Shown one piece after another: positions 55,201-61,871 of a DNA stretch of 64,000 bases (position 1 is its first letter; each line of letters starts with the position of its first letter). The stretch is taken from NCBI GenBank assembly GCA_903813345.2, contig CAIIXF020000006.1, positions 19,599,936 to 19,663,935 on the forward strand, written 5' to 3'. The notes below the pieces were generated by a model that was given only the letters and a program-made list of their open reading frames with translations, was not told where the DNA came from and did no database searches. The DNA comes from Owenia fusiformis. Taxonomy: Eukaryota > Annelida > Polychaeta > Sabellida > Oweniidae. Both the position numbers and the translations under genes were made by a program.

Positions 55201-57056
55201 CTTGAGCAAATTTATTTAACAGATTTGCGGCCTATTTCGCTGGGTCGCTCAAAATAGGATGAAATATGCCAAGAAATGTATTTATTTAGCTTCGTTAATC
55301 TTCTCAATACTGCAAGCCCCAGGCATAAAGCTATGCTTATTGTTTTCATATGCAGCAAATCCAAATTAAATTTCTTAACTATTACTTCATCAAATATAAA
55401 ATATTGAATATATAATTCAAAGGCAGAATTTCAATCAATTTAGTGAAACACCAGCTATTTTTAATAAACACACAATAATTGACTATAAATTCAACTGATT
55501 TTGTTTTAGTTAAATATTGAATATTTATATATCATTTCAAACTCTGTATACTATAATACAACAAATCAGCCTGAATTGATAAACTTGTCGTATTTTGTAT
55601 TAAACATATTTCATCAAGAATATTTGTGAACTATACTTTGTTATAATGTATTCTAACATTTTAATTAAAATAAATTTTAGTAAAATTCATTATTTATCTG
55701 ATGGCCTCCAAAGAATGTTATAATTATACGTAGATGTTTGGCAGAAGTTTGACACTAAGTATTACATGTGTAATAAATAAGAATGACAAGTGTAATTCCC
55801 ATGGTGAAATGTAAAACATTGACAAAATTAGGTATAATCTGCTGAATAGGCTACAATCAAAAGGCCCAAACAAAGTTACAAACTATTACACAGGTTTTCA
55901 TCATTGCATGTCAAATAGAATAATACATAACAAAAATGATTTATGTAATCGTACAAATGACAAAATACCATCCAATACAAGATTCAATGAGCTTGAAATA
56001 TTGCACCATTATCATTGAATATAAGATATTTATGTATAGACATTTCATCCGAGCAAAACTTCAAATCTGATATTGCATATATTGAGAACAAATGACCAAA
56101 TTAGTAAAATTAACCAAAAATTGGGTCAAAATTTCCATATAGACAATTGATACCTCTCAGTATGCGTGCTGTGAATGCTAAACTATGCTGGTCAGATTTC
56201 ATTCATACACTGGCTATTTAAAACACAGTACAAGAAGAATTTCAGTGACATGTCCCTACAGTGAGGCGCTGTGAAGCGGAGATTTGATGTACGGAAATTA
56301 GTCTAGTACCTGTGATACCAAACAGCAACACCTGCTCAGGTCTTAACAAATTTAATACAGTACAAAGACCATGCCTTAGAGTCATATTGCTATTTTTTGG
56401 TTTTTACATATTATTTTGGTGAATGTCACTTTATTTGTTTGAAATATATTTTGAGGAATTATTGAACCTATGATCACAGCTTGGGTAATATGTGATTTTT
56501 TATAATACAAAATTGTTTTATGAAATAATTAAATATAAATCTTAACTCAACACTTACCTAGGTAACTAATAAAATAGGTACCACAGTAATAATCAAGAAT
56601 CCACTAATAGAATATTGGTTGAACATTAGGTTTTTCTCTTGAAATTTCAATCATGAACTGGGGTCTTTAGATGACAATAATTTTTCAAAATTCTTTACTC
56701 TTTATTAATGATTATTTTCATATAAAAAATTGATACATGATAATTGTAATCATCATGAAGCAATTCCATCACCTAAGATTCTTCCAATTCTGATGGAAAA
56801 GTGACACCAAGAAAAGCTCTTGGAGCAAGAAACATGCTCTTGTACACATTACTTGTCTTTGATTGTGACTTATAGAATGTTTCATTAGGAATCTGATGAA
56901 ACAAAAAATAATATGAAAACCATTGAACAATTTAAAGTTTACTTACATTGGGTTTGTGGAATTCCAGTGAACTGGTGGCAAGTTTGCAGTGACAACTACA
57001 CAATCCACTATCATACTCAGCAAAGCTACGTATATTCCGATAATTAACCAAGTCAT
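1108..57056 (-). CDS. Ephrin, predicted GPI-anchored, six coding exons, 269 aa
   Basis: Ephrins are cell-surface ligands of Eph receptor tyrosine kinases and act in contact-dependent axon guidance and tissue-boundary signalling. The coding parts, in transcript order, are 57056-56947, 6129-6006, 5405-5237, 4272-4165, 1561-1430 and 1274-1108 (810 bases with stop). Every intron is GT...AG and every phase joins. Residues 1 to about 25 form a signal peptide. The receptor-binding domain (about 28-163) opens with the family signature HWNSTNP, has VCPQY and MEHYIVYRV, and carries cysteines at 59, 87, 100 and 152 as in other ephrins. A Thr/Pro-rich stalk (about 171-215), an acidic/basic stretch (216-238) and a hydrophobic tail (249-269) follow. 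The tail ends without a cytoplasmic domain, which indicates a GPI anchor rather than an ephrin-B-type membrane protein. Sequons are at N32, N99 and N228. The family call is firm; the A-type label is inferred from the tail only. Confidence 0.93.
1430..1561 (-). CDS. Ephrin exon 5 (Thr/Pro-rich stalk)
   Basis: The acceptor TTTTGCAG lies just above 1561; the donor GTAAGT begins at 1429. Residues 171-214 are almost wholly Thr, Pro and Arg (for example TPTTPPQRPTTRRPRP and TTTIPTTTTT). This is a mucin-like stalk that probably carries O-glycans and holds the binding domain off the membrane. Phase 1 at both ends means that skipping this exon would keep the frame and give a short-stalk form. Confidence 0.88.
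2496..2807 (-). pseudogene. Unidentified coding-like fragment inside ephrin intron 4
   Basis: A 103-codon open frame with no ATG at its start; a TAG lies four codons upstream of 2807. The first two thirds have a natural protein look, for example NPAVVVLNEKGQILYLDP followed by QDVQFIINQDLIKNLL, while the last third is hydrophobic and reads like intron. I do not recognise the family. It may be a remnant of a mobile element or a captured gene, an alternative exon, or chance. No splice site that fits the ephrin phase is obvious. Confidence 0.22.
3749..3808. repeat. Short tandem repeat, unit about 22 bp, nearly three copies
   Basis: The unit TTCAAATAATT plus a T-run and AAAG occurs at 3749-3770, 3771-3791 and, diverged, at 3792-3808. 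It lies in ephrin intron 4. Confidence 0.8.
4165..4272 (-). CDS. Ephrin exon 4 (end of receptor-binding domain)
   Basis: The acceptor TTTGCAG ends at 4273; the donor GTAAGT begins at 4164. The 108 bases encode residues 135-170 with split codons at both ends (phase 1 each). The stretch QGACADKNMKLKVNV contains the fourth domain cysteine (152) and the closing strand seen in ephrins as a CxxxxMxLKVxV-type motif. A vicinal cysteine pair (164-165) comes right after the domain. Ser residues then lead into the stalk. Confidence 0.93.
4273..5236 (-). other. Ephrin intron 3
   Basis: A 964-base intron with a GTAAGT donor and a TTTGCAG acceptor. Overlapping open frames on both strands at about 4659-4955 have no recognisable motif and I treat them as chance. 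Confidence 0.85.
5237..5405 (-). CDS. Ephrin exon 3 (receptor-binding domain, second half)
   Basis: The acceptor TTTTAG precedes GTG at 5405; the donor GTAAGT begins at 5236. It encodes residues 79-134 plus one base. Visible features are TEQEYEQC (second cysteine, 87), the sequon NCS with the third cysteine (99-101), and LLFEEYSGV followed by YFFI, the place of the receptor-contacting G-H loop and the YYIS-type strand. The loop sequence is Gly/Ser-rich and unlike the vertebrate F-x-P-F loop, so receptor preference cannot be predicted. Confidence 0.94.
5406..6005 (-). other. Ephrin intron 2
   Basis: A 600-base intron in phase 0 with a GTAAGT donor and a TTTTAG acceptor. It divides the receptor-binding domain between the YIVYR and TEQEYEQC motifs. 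I see nothing else inside it. Confidence 0.88.
6006..6129 (-). CDS. Ephrin exon 2 (receptor-binding domain, first half)
   Basis: The acceptor is a TTTTTCAG-type site just above 6129; the donor GTAAGT begins at 6005. The exon supplies residues 38-78 plus the last base of codon 37. It has the family motifs LDVKLYDAIDFVCPQY and EDQMEHYIVYR. These correspond to the vertebrate stretch in which the first conserved cysteine sits in an ICPHY-type motif, followed by a Met-Glu-x-Tyr-Ile-hydrophobic-Tyr run. It ends in phase 0. Confidence 0.95.
9019..9031. repeat. Homopolymer C13
   Basis: A thirteen-base C run in ephrin intron 1 in otherwise AT-rich sequence. Confidence 0.9.
10696..10926 (-). CDS. Possible terminal exon of an unidentified nested secreted protein
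   Basis: On the minus strand a textbook acceptor (TCTCATTTTCAG) ends at 10927. It is followed by 76 codons in phase 0 to a stop at 10698-10696. The encoded segment starts NCAPSSKSWNSKLRSC and has four cysteines (the last two as CEDVC) and two sequons (NET, NAS), which would suit an extracellular protein. I do not recognise the family and I found no upstream partner exon. It could be a nested gene, an alternative ephrin exon or a chance open frame beside a good splice site. Confidence 0.25.
   Translation of the reverse strand, partial: NCAPSSKSWNSKLRSCPVQAINETVIKISNIIYESRDNASLNSFVQNFWSVELIYFENHRTTCEDVCFILRGQRSE
12301..12371. promoter_or_regulatory. X-box-like motif pair in ephrin intron 1
   Basis: GTTGTTACGGAGATAC at 12301-12316 and, on the other strand, GTTGCTATGGTAATC at 12371-12357. 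Both resemble RFX palindromes. Motif evidence only. Confidence 0.25.
16592..16601. repeat. Homopolymer G10
   Basis: A ten-base G run in ephrin intron 1. Confidence 0.9.
19527..19583. repeat. Tandem repeat, 21-bp unit, about 2.7 copies
   Basis: Copies start at 19527, 19548 and 19569 with the shared core CACCCTRTA(T)AACC. The repeat is degenerate and intronic. Confidence 0.65.
22929..23092 (-). other. Weak candidate alternative first exon of ephrin (A)
   Basis: A minus-strand open frame from ATG at 23092 runs 54 codons plus AG to a consensus donor GTAAGT (22928). It would join ephrin exon 2 in phase. It shares a 15-base block (CTTTTTCATATTCAT) and an AAATAG|GTAAGT end with the candidate at 35665-35828, but the block is read in a different frame. 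There is no clear signal peptide and no WNSxN motif. Probably not coding. Confidence 0.15.
24142..24852. mobile_element. piggyBac-like non-autonomous element with TTAA duplications
   Basis: The element is flanked by TTAA on both sides (24142-24145 and 24849-24852). The inverted ends read CCTTTAGCATGCTACC on the left and CCTTCTGCATGCTAAC on the right (reverse complement). They fit the piggyBac-type TTAA target and CCYT start. Inside the left end is a direct repeat, CCGGCGAGCGTAGTCG (24160-24175) and CCGGCGACTCCAGTCG (24203-24218). The body is far richer in GC and CpG than the surrounding intron. At about 700 bases it cannot encode a full transposase and would depend on a source copy elsewhere. 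Confidence 0.8.
24404..24502 (+). pseudogene. Possible N-terminal stub of a transposase inside the TTAA element
   Basis: ATG at 24404 has a strong context (AAAATGG) and opens 32 codons, MAAKYDHNEHVEEMDRDFEL and on to a TAG at 24500-24502. A second frame, shifted by one base, is then open from 24487 to about 24667 and is also charged and coding-like (for example RIFSELKNEHS). This fits the acidic start of a transposase gene broken by a one-base change in an A-run and cut off by internal deletion. The family link rests on the element ends, not on the stub itself. Confidence 0.4.
24853..35664 (-). other. Ephrin intron 1, central part
   Basis: AT-rich intron between the TTAA element and the candidate alternative exon at 35665. 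I found no gene, RNA gene or mobile element apart from an X-box-like motif at 33989-34002. Open frames here are short, lack matching splice sites and show no recognisable motif. Confidence 0.65.
33989..34002. promoter_or_regulatory. X-box-like motif GTTGTGATGGCAAC
   Basis: A 14-base RFX-type palindrome with one good half-site (GGCAAC). It is intronic; function is inferred from the motif only. Confidence 0.25.
35665..35828 (-). CDS. Candidate alternative first exon of ephrin (B)
   Basis: On the minus strand an ATG with A at -3 (35828-35826) opens 54 codons plus AG and reaches a consensus donor GTAAGT at 35664. That is the phase needed to join ephrin exon 2 (AG+G gives Arg, then FRPSNND). The frame contains a hydrophobic run CIFSCIFCFLLF followed by HIHAVLW, which resembles a signal peptide with cleavage near HA. 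The standard WNSxN motif of exon 1 is absent. If used, it would give an ephrin with a different N-terminus from an internal promoter about 29.5 kb upstream of exon 2. It could also be chance. Confidence 0.33.
38451..38488 (+). repeat. Dispersed repeat copy 1
   Basis: 38 bases with core GCAGTTCATTCA and GAGAGAAAT, matching 51122-51159 at 33 of 38 positions. Confidence 0.6.
51122..51159 (+). repeat. Dispersed repeat copy 2
   Basis: Same orientation as the copy at 38451-38488, with five mismatches and no gaps. Probably the remnant of an old interspersed element whose flanks have diverged. Confidence 0.6.
52924..52939. promoter_or_regulatory. Perfect RFX X-box palindrome GGTTACCATGGTAACC
   Basis: A 16-base perfect palindrome that fits the RFX consensus GTNRCC-N(0-3)-RGYAAC on both halves. 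It lies about 4.1 kb downstream of ephrin exon 1 within intron 1, a plausible place for an enhancer. Binding is inferred. Confidence 0.45.
52940..56946 (-). other. Ephrin intron 1, exon-1-proximal part
   Basis: AT-rich intron directly downstream of exon 1. I see no open frame, repeat or RNA gene that can be supported. Confidence 0.65.
56947..57056 (-). CDS. Ephrin exon 1 (signal peptide and start of binding domain)
   Basis: ATG at 57056-57054 has A at -3. It encodes MTWLIIGIYVALLSMIV and onward, a hydrophobic signal peptide, and then VHWNSTNP, the conserved ephrin strand that begins the receptor-binding domain. The exon is 110 bases and ends after AT of a split Met codon, followed by a consensus donor GTAAGT (56946-56941). 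The phase fits the G that opens exon 2 at 6129. The 5' UTR lies upstream at higher coordinates and its start cannot be seen. Confidence 0.92.
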
Positions 57057-57702
57057 GGTTGCAAATTCCTATTGTATATGTTACTAAAATATTAAACTAA
57101 ACTTTTATAATGTTATCCACTATCCTAGCGTCATATTAATGTATAAATCCGAGTTATTTCCATGAGCTAAAAAGTTTGTGTGCTTCCTTCTCAAACTTTA
57201 CTTTTCTCAATGATCAACATTAGAGGTCACGTGGTATTTTGAGTTAATTGGTTTGTGACTCAAAAGCTCCACAGCTTTATTAACTCCAAGATACCAAACT
57301 GCAATCAAAGAAAGTAAGCCACACTAATTATGATCAATGCGCACCTGACACTTAATTACCCTAAATTGTGTCTTCTTTAACTTACACTTCAGTTTGGTGT
57401 ATTTGTATGGCTTATTTTGGAAAAGTGAATTACAGTCGTAATCGAGAAAATCAAATATACATTGTACATATTTCGGTTTTACCCGGAAGTACTTCAAGTT
57501 TTCTTTTCCATTAGTCAACTTTTCTTTTTACGATAATGACATATTTGAGTTATGATATATGATAATTGTGGAAGTAAACAAATATTTGTATTGTACATAC
57601 AATTGTGACCAGGTTTGAGTAGCTGTTTAGCTTGTTGGAGGTCCAAAAAGCTTGCGAAGTGCAGAGGTCAAAACGGGTCAATCAGTGCAAAACCACCAAA
57701 AC
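57057..57702. promoter_or_regulatory. Shared bidirectional promoter region, ephrin / leprecan
   Basis: The 646 bases between the two divergent start codons must hold both 5' UTRs and promoters, unless unseen upstream non-coding exons exist. Visible motifs are an E-box GGTCACGTGG (57225-57234), a CCAAT-type ATTGG at 57247-57251 on the plus strand, and an ETS-type CCGGAAGT at 57483-57490. I see no convincing TATA box at the right distance for either gene. ETS sites are common in bidirectional promoters. Confidence 0.55.
57233..57295. repeat. Imperfect inverted repeat in the shared promoter
   Basis: GGTATTTTGAGTTAAT (57233-57248) pairs with ATTAACTCCAAGATACC (57279-57295), with one mismatch and one extra base. 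An inner stem AAAGCT...AGCTTT lies within. It directly abuts the E-box and could form a hairpin or cruciform, or be a small mobile-element scar. Confidence 0.5.
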
Positions 57703-58176
57703 ATGGCAGCACACACGGACACCTATTTATTACAAATTTGCCACGTTTGCAGTAGAAAGATGAGCATTTATCTGACTCTAGCACTAGTTTTTCAGGTAAT
57801 TCACGTACATGCGATCCCAGAGGACCCGTTGATGACCTATGATCAATGGTATTCTGCAGGGACAGCAGCATACACCAAGGAAAAATGGTACGATTGTATC
57901 ACCAACTTTCTTCGAGCTTTGGAAGACCACAAATTTTATCAAACGAATCTCATAACATGCAGAGTTGACTGCCAAACTAAACATTTTCTTCCACTTGAAA
58001 AGGTTGTGAACGTAGAGCTTGCATTTTTTGACTACGCTCTTAGGGTGTCAGATTGTGTACGTCGATGTAAGAAGCGTGTCTTCGAAGAACGTCCCGATGG
58101 CACGGCTTCCAAAGAAGTTGAAGAGGCATTTGAATCATTAAAACCATATGACTACCTCCAGCTTTGCTATTACAAG
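57703..58176 (+). CDS. Leprecan family protein (prolyl 3-hydroxylase / CRTAP-type), exon 1
   Basis: Leprecan proteins work in the ER on procollagen; P3H members hydroxylate proline at C3, and CRTAP and SC65 are non-catalytic partners. This exon codes residues 1-158. A hydrophobic signal (SIYLTLALVFQVIHVHA, 21-37) is followed by a TPR-like N-terminal segment (WYSAGTAAYTKEKWYDCI), two CxxxC motifs (86-90 CRVDC, 118-122 CVRRC) typical of the family, and the hallmark PYDYLQLCYYK at the exon end. The donor GTAATG follows at 58177. The chosen ATG has a strong context (AACATGG). ATG at 57760 (M20) would give a more ordinary signal peptide. Confidence 0.9.
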
Positions 58177-58424
58177 GTAATGTATCTCATCACTAACTTT
58201 GGGTAGATTGCCTACTTCTAGCCTAAAAATGGGGTTTCAGCGAGGCTATATGTACCTGGCCCGCAGCCAGCTTTTGCCAGGAGAGGTTTACTTTTTAAAA
58301 AAATTCCAGGGGAACTCACATTTGACAACCTTGAATCCTCCCTTGCTCAGGGCCTCGGTATATTCTTTAATATCCAACGTACCTACATTAATGGCTTACT
58401 TTGGAGATGATTATCGAGTTTCAA

Positions 58425-58972
58425 GACATATCTCTTTATCCCGTGCCAGGACTATAGTCCTGAGAAGGTCTCAATCTTTTGCCTGTGCGATTACAACATG
58501 GGAGAATTTTCTATGCTTCTTACACTTAAGATACCTACTTCAATAGATTCCTGGGTATTTTAGCATTCTTTTCATGTAGTTGAATCCACAATTGTCTGGG
58601 TTTATCGGCAGAATGAAGAAATTTTCATTTTTGATCGCAATATTTGCGTGTAATATTTAAGTTATTTCAACCGACAAATTCCTCCATTTATTGGTACTTC
58701 AAATAGGGAATCCCCTTTTAAATCCAACCGCCATCTTGAGAAGTGATGGAATCTCTCTCGATGAAAAAGAAAAATGTTCCCGTTCTGCCAATTTACCCAG
58801 ATAATTGTAGATTCATCGACACGAAAAGAATGCTAAAATACCCAGGAATCTATTGAAGTAGGTATCTTAAGTGTAAGAGGCGTAGAAAATTCTCCCATGT
58901 TGTAATCGTACAGGCAAAAGATTGAGACATTCTCAGGACTATAGTCCTGGCACCGGATAAATATCTCTCTGT
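58425..58972. mobile_element. Fold-back inverted repeat element (MITE-like)
   Basis: The left arm (about 58425-58637) is the inverted copy of the right arm (about 58758-58972), at roughly 90 percent identity over most of its length with a loop of about 120 bases. The outer part of each arm includes the palindrome CCAGGACTATAGTCCTG-G/A. Arms this long are typical of fold-back or long-TIR MITEs. I could not define a target duplication, so the superfamily is unknown. If transcribed in the leprecan pre-mRNA it would form a long double-stranded hairpin. Confidence 0.75.
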
Positions 58973-59048
58973 TCAGGAATGGAACATTCTTTCACTGTGT
59001 CATTTTGTTGAGTTTCAAAAATAGAGAAAGTCAAATTAACGCATTTGG

Positions 59049-59108
59049 ATATTCAGAGACATAGTCTTCACTCAGTTCTTGACTGAGGTAGAGAGTGTCT
59101 CTGAATAT
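59049..59108. repeat. Nested perfect hairpin
   Basis: ATATTCAGAGACA (59049-59061) pairs perfectly with TGTCTCTGAATAT (59096-59108). Inside, CTCAG (59071-59075) pairs with CTGAG (59083-59087). It lies about 75 bases after the fold-back repeat and could be part of the same or another element. Confidence 0.6.
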
Positions 59109-59645
59109 ATGGCGCTTTAGTCCTAGTGCAGTATTGTCTTGGTAGTAGAAAACTCTCGAATTTGGCAGTTATCATCAAACTAGGCAATAGGTTAGGTTTA
59201 CTAAAGTCTCTAGCCAAGAATAAGGCAAGGTTAGGTCACTCTTGTAACTCCTAGCGTAATAAATATTAGGAGAAAGTCAGCTCGACCCCAGCTCCCTCTT
59301 CAACAAAAGAATTGATCAAAATAAGTAAGAAGTCTCAGCTTATAATACCCATGAAAGTTGCTATAAAGCTCTATTTTGATTTAAGAAGTAAAGCAAGTTA
59401 GGGATTTCAATCCCAATTTGTTTCTTAAATTAATATTTATAGGTCCTAAGTTTTTGAAACACATTTAAACATTCTTCCACATGTCTTTTGGTGAGTTTGG
59501 AAATTGAATTATAATTTCGAGACATTTTCCTTGATATGAACTGGCACAAAGATAAAAAGGAACAGTGAACAATCTGTTTTATTCTCATGTTTCTGTAATA
59601 CTCAAAAGCCAGCACAAGATTTTTTCCGCTATAGCACATTCATAT

Positions 59646-60115
59646 TAGTGTTGTCGCGATGTGCCATAATCGTACATCGATGCATCGGCAATTTTCAGTA
59701 GTAAACATCGATGCACATCGCGATGTACATCGAGAAAAAGTCCGAGAAAAGTGCACTGAAATACCGAACGCTAATGCACTAAAATACCGAACAGAACAAA
59801 TTAGTAAGAGTATGCTGGTACATCCGGGAACTTCTAGTGACGGTGAAGTGAAAGTAAAGTAATTTTTTTAGATTAATGGTTCATTTCGACTAGCTAAAGA
59901 AGTTTAAAAGCGAAAGAATATCAGAAAACATTGGAAAATGAAATTAGACATGAGAAAGGTAAGCGATTTGCGTTAAAATAAGATAAGAAAGGGTGATTTT
60001 TAGCAAATTAATTTTTTTTTAAAAACATCGATGTTTTGTTTCAGACATCGATGCATCGCCAGAATCAGCTTTGGCGATGTATATCGCGATGTATCGATTA
60101 ATCGCGACAACACTA
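59646..60115. mobile_element. hAT-like non-autonomous element with 8-bp target duplication
   Basis: The ends are perfect 15-base inverted repeats, TAGTGTTGTCGCGAT. They are flanked by the identical 8-base sequence ATTCATAT at 59638-59645 and 60116-60123. An 8-base duplication and a YAGNG-type end are hallmarks of the hAT superfamily. Subterminal regions are packed with CATCGATGCATCG / ATCGCGATGTA motifs, the likely transposase-binding repeats. At 470 bases with no transposase-like frame it is a MITE. The perfect duplication and ends suggest fairly recent insertion. Confidence 0.9.
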
Positions 60116-60474
60116 ATTCATATTGGCTTATCGGTGTGAATGTTCGTTATACTCATATCAAGAAAAAACTTAGTACCATTCATTTGAACATTGCTAGCTT
60201 TCTGCAGCTTTTCTTAATTCTGAAAAGCCTATATAGGTGAGGTATATTCATGTAAGCAAGATGTCATTTAAAGTACTATGTATTGCCAACATTTTCCATC
60301 CAAAATAATATAAACTGTATAAAGAGGGGGAGAAACCCCAGGGTTCAAAGATGACATACGCTTATAATGTAAATCTGTATTGAGATGACATCGTCGCTGA
60401 TTGGTTTAGCGAGTCGATTGATGATTGGTTTAAAACGAGGTCAATTTGAAAACTTTGAAAACCAAGATGGAGGG

Positions 60475-60500
60475 AAGTATAAATATACGTACTTCCGGTA
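60475..60500 (+). promoter_or_regulatory. Possible internal promoter motifs (TATA and ETS)
   Basis: GTATAAATATACG followed closely by ACTTCCGGT inside leprecan intron 1, preceded by CCAAGATGGAGG, a YY1-like motif. About 770 bases downstream lies the candidate exon at 61269. Motif evidence only. Confidence 0.25.
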
Positions 60501-61268
60501 AAGGAGGTGCGCGAAGGAGGAAATCGTATGTCGTCAATTGAATCATGGGGTTTTCCCTCCTCTTAACTGTATATAGTCAAATTCATGATGTAGTCTTCTA
60601 AAGGCTCAGTCACATTTGCACTATGGTTATAGATTCACAAAATCGAGATAGAAAATTACTTTGTACTGCCGCATATTTCTCTCGATTTTGGATAGCTGTA
60701 TGCTTGTCATAGATCAAACATGACCGAGGCATAGGTATGTTAGCAGGCCAAGAAAGTAATTTTATCTAAATCTTACTTGTATTTTGTAAAAGATTATTGA
60801 AGAAATGAAGAACGAACCATAAAAAAGTATTCATAGTTTTAATTCAAAAAAGGTATTGCTTGCCAAATATCATGTTTACAAATTAGTTTTATGAGAATAA
60901 AGCCTTTGGCAATATCATCTAACTGCTCAGTTGTTTAATTTGCATCATCAATAACAGTTAAATACTGTTATTAGGTTATGCCCCTGAGTATGAAAAATAT
61001 GAAATTCAAAATTTAGGCCATTGATTTTTAATTGTAGACATTGGTTGTGTAATTCATGTGTAATACTCATTGAAAACTCTGGTAAAAACAAAATAGTTCA
61101 TTTTCTTGTCCTTTTTTAAAGAACGTGTTTGAAAGCATGTAGACTTTTAATTTTATTGCCTAAATTTGGTTTGATTATGCATTAAAAGCTTTGTGATATT
61201 AAATTGTATCATTCCCATACCTGAGTTGGAACAAGGAACAGCGTTACGTTTGGACAAATTTGGATAAA

Positions 61269-61394
61269 ATGGAATCACAATTATTTATATGGGGTGCAAC
61301 AGTGATGATGATTATGACGTTAAATTGCATGATAACTTTTGAAATTGTTGGACCGATAATTGGGCCAGATAAAGATGAAGTAAAAGCAGAAATA
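61269..61394 (+). CDS. Candidate first exon with a membrane segment, nested or alternative
   Basis: ATG in a strong context (AAAATGG) opens 42 codons in phase 0 to a consensus donor GTAAGT at 61395. The peptide starts MESQLFIWGATVMMIMTLNC, a hydrophobic segment, and ends with a charged stretch (DKDEVKAEI). The phase matches leprecan exon 2, so it could be an alternative leprecan first exon with its own signal anchor, or the first exon of a small nested membrane-protein gene. I do not recognise the family. Confidence 0.3.
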
Positions 61395-61859
61395 GTAAGT
61401 TGCAATTTTATGTTATATCAGCAATTTCCAAAGAATTTGTCTCATGTTACATCCTTATTTCATCTGTTTTTTAAAAACCCTGCTTATTTCACCAATTTGG
61501 CAGGGTGAAAAGATTTTCAGCAGGGTGGTGTGTAATTTTCAAATTTTGAACAGGGTGCTTTAGAATCCTGGGGAAATCACTGTTGTTTTCTCGTTTGGTT
61601 ATGGAATATGGTTTCAGTTTTTTAATTGTATATTTTCTATTTTATGTATTCACATATTTTGGGCTGTTTGCATGTGAAGTCATATTTGTTAAACATGCCA
61701 TAGTTGTTTCTGAAAATAAAAAATATGGCTTCATAATTTTTGCCAGGTAAATGTTGTTTATACAACAGCCATGAAGTCTATTGTTATATTCAATTTCAGT
61801 GCAGTCCTGAAATCTCCTTTGCACTTAATTTCCTCACACTAAAAATAAAGAGTAAGGAA

Positions 61860-61871
61860 GGGGGGGGGGGA
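61860..61871. repeat. Homopolymer G12
   Basis: A twelve-base G run in leprecan intron 1. It is prone to length error, so open frames across it should not be trusted. Confidence 0.9.

Noticed and set aside
56550-56640. A third minus-strand ACCTAG|GTAAGT donor, as a further alternative first exon
   Set aside because: In the phase needed for exon 2 there is an in-frame stop three codons before the donor.
58199-58546. 115-codon plus-strand open frame following leprecan exon 1
   Set aside because: It is inside intron 1, starts at TTG, and its second half is the left arm of the fold-back repeat.
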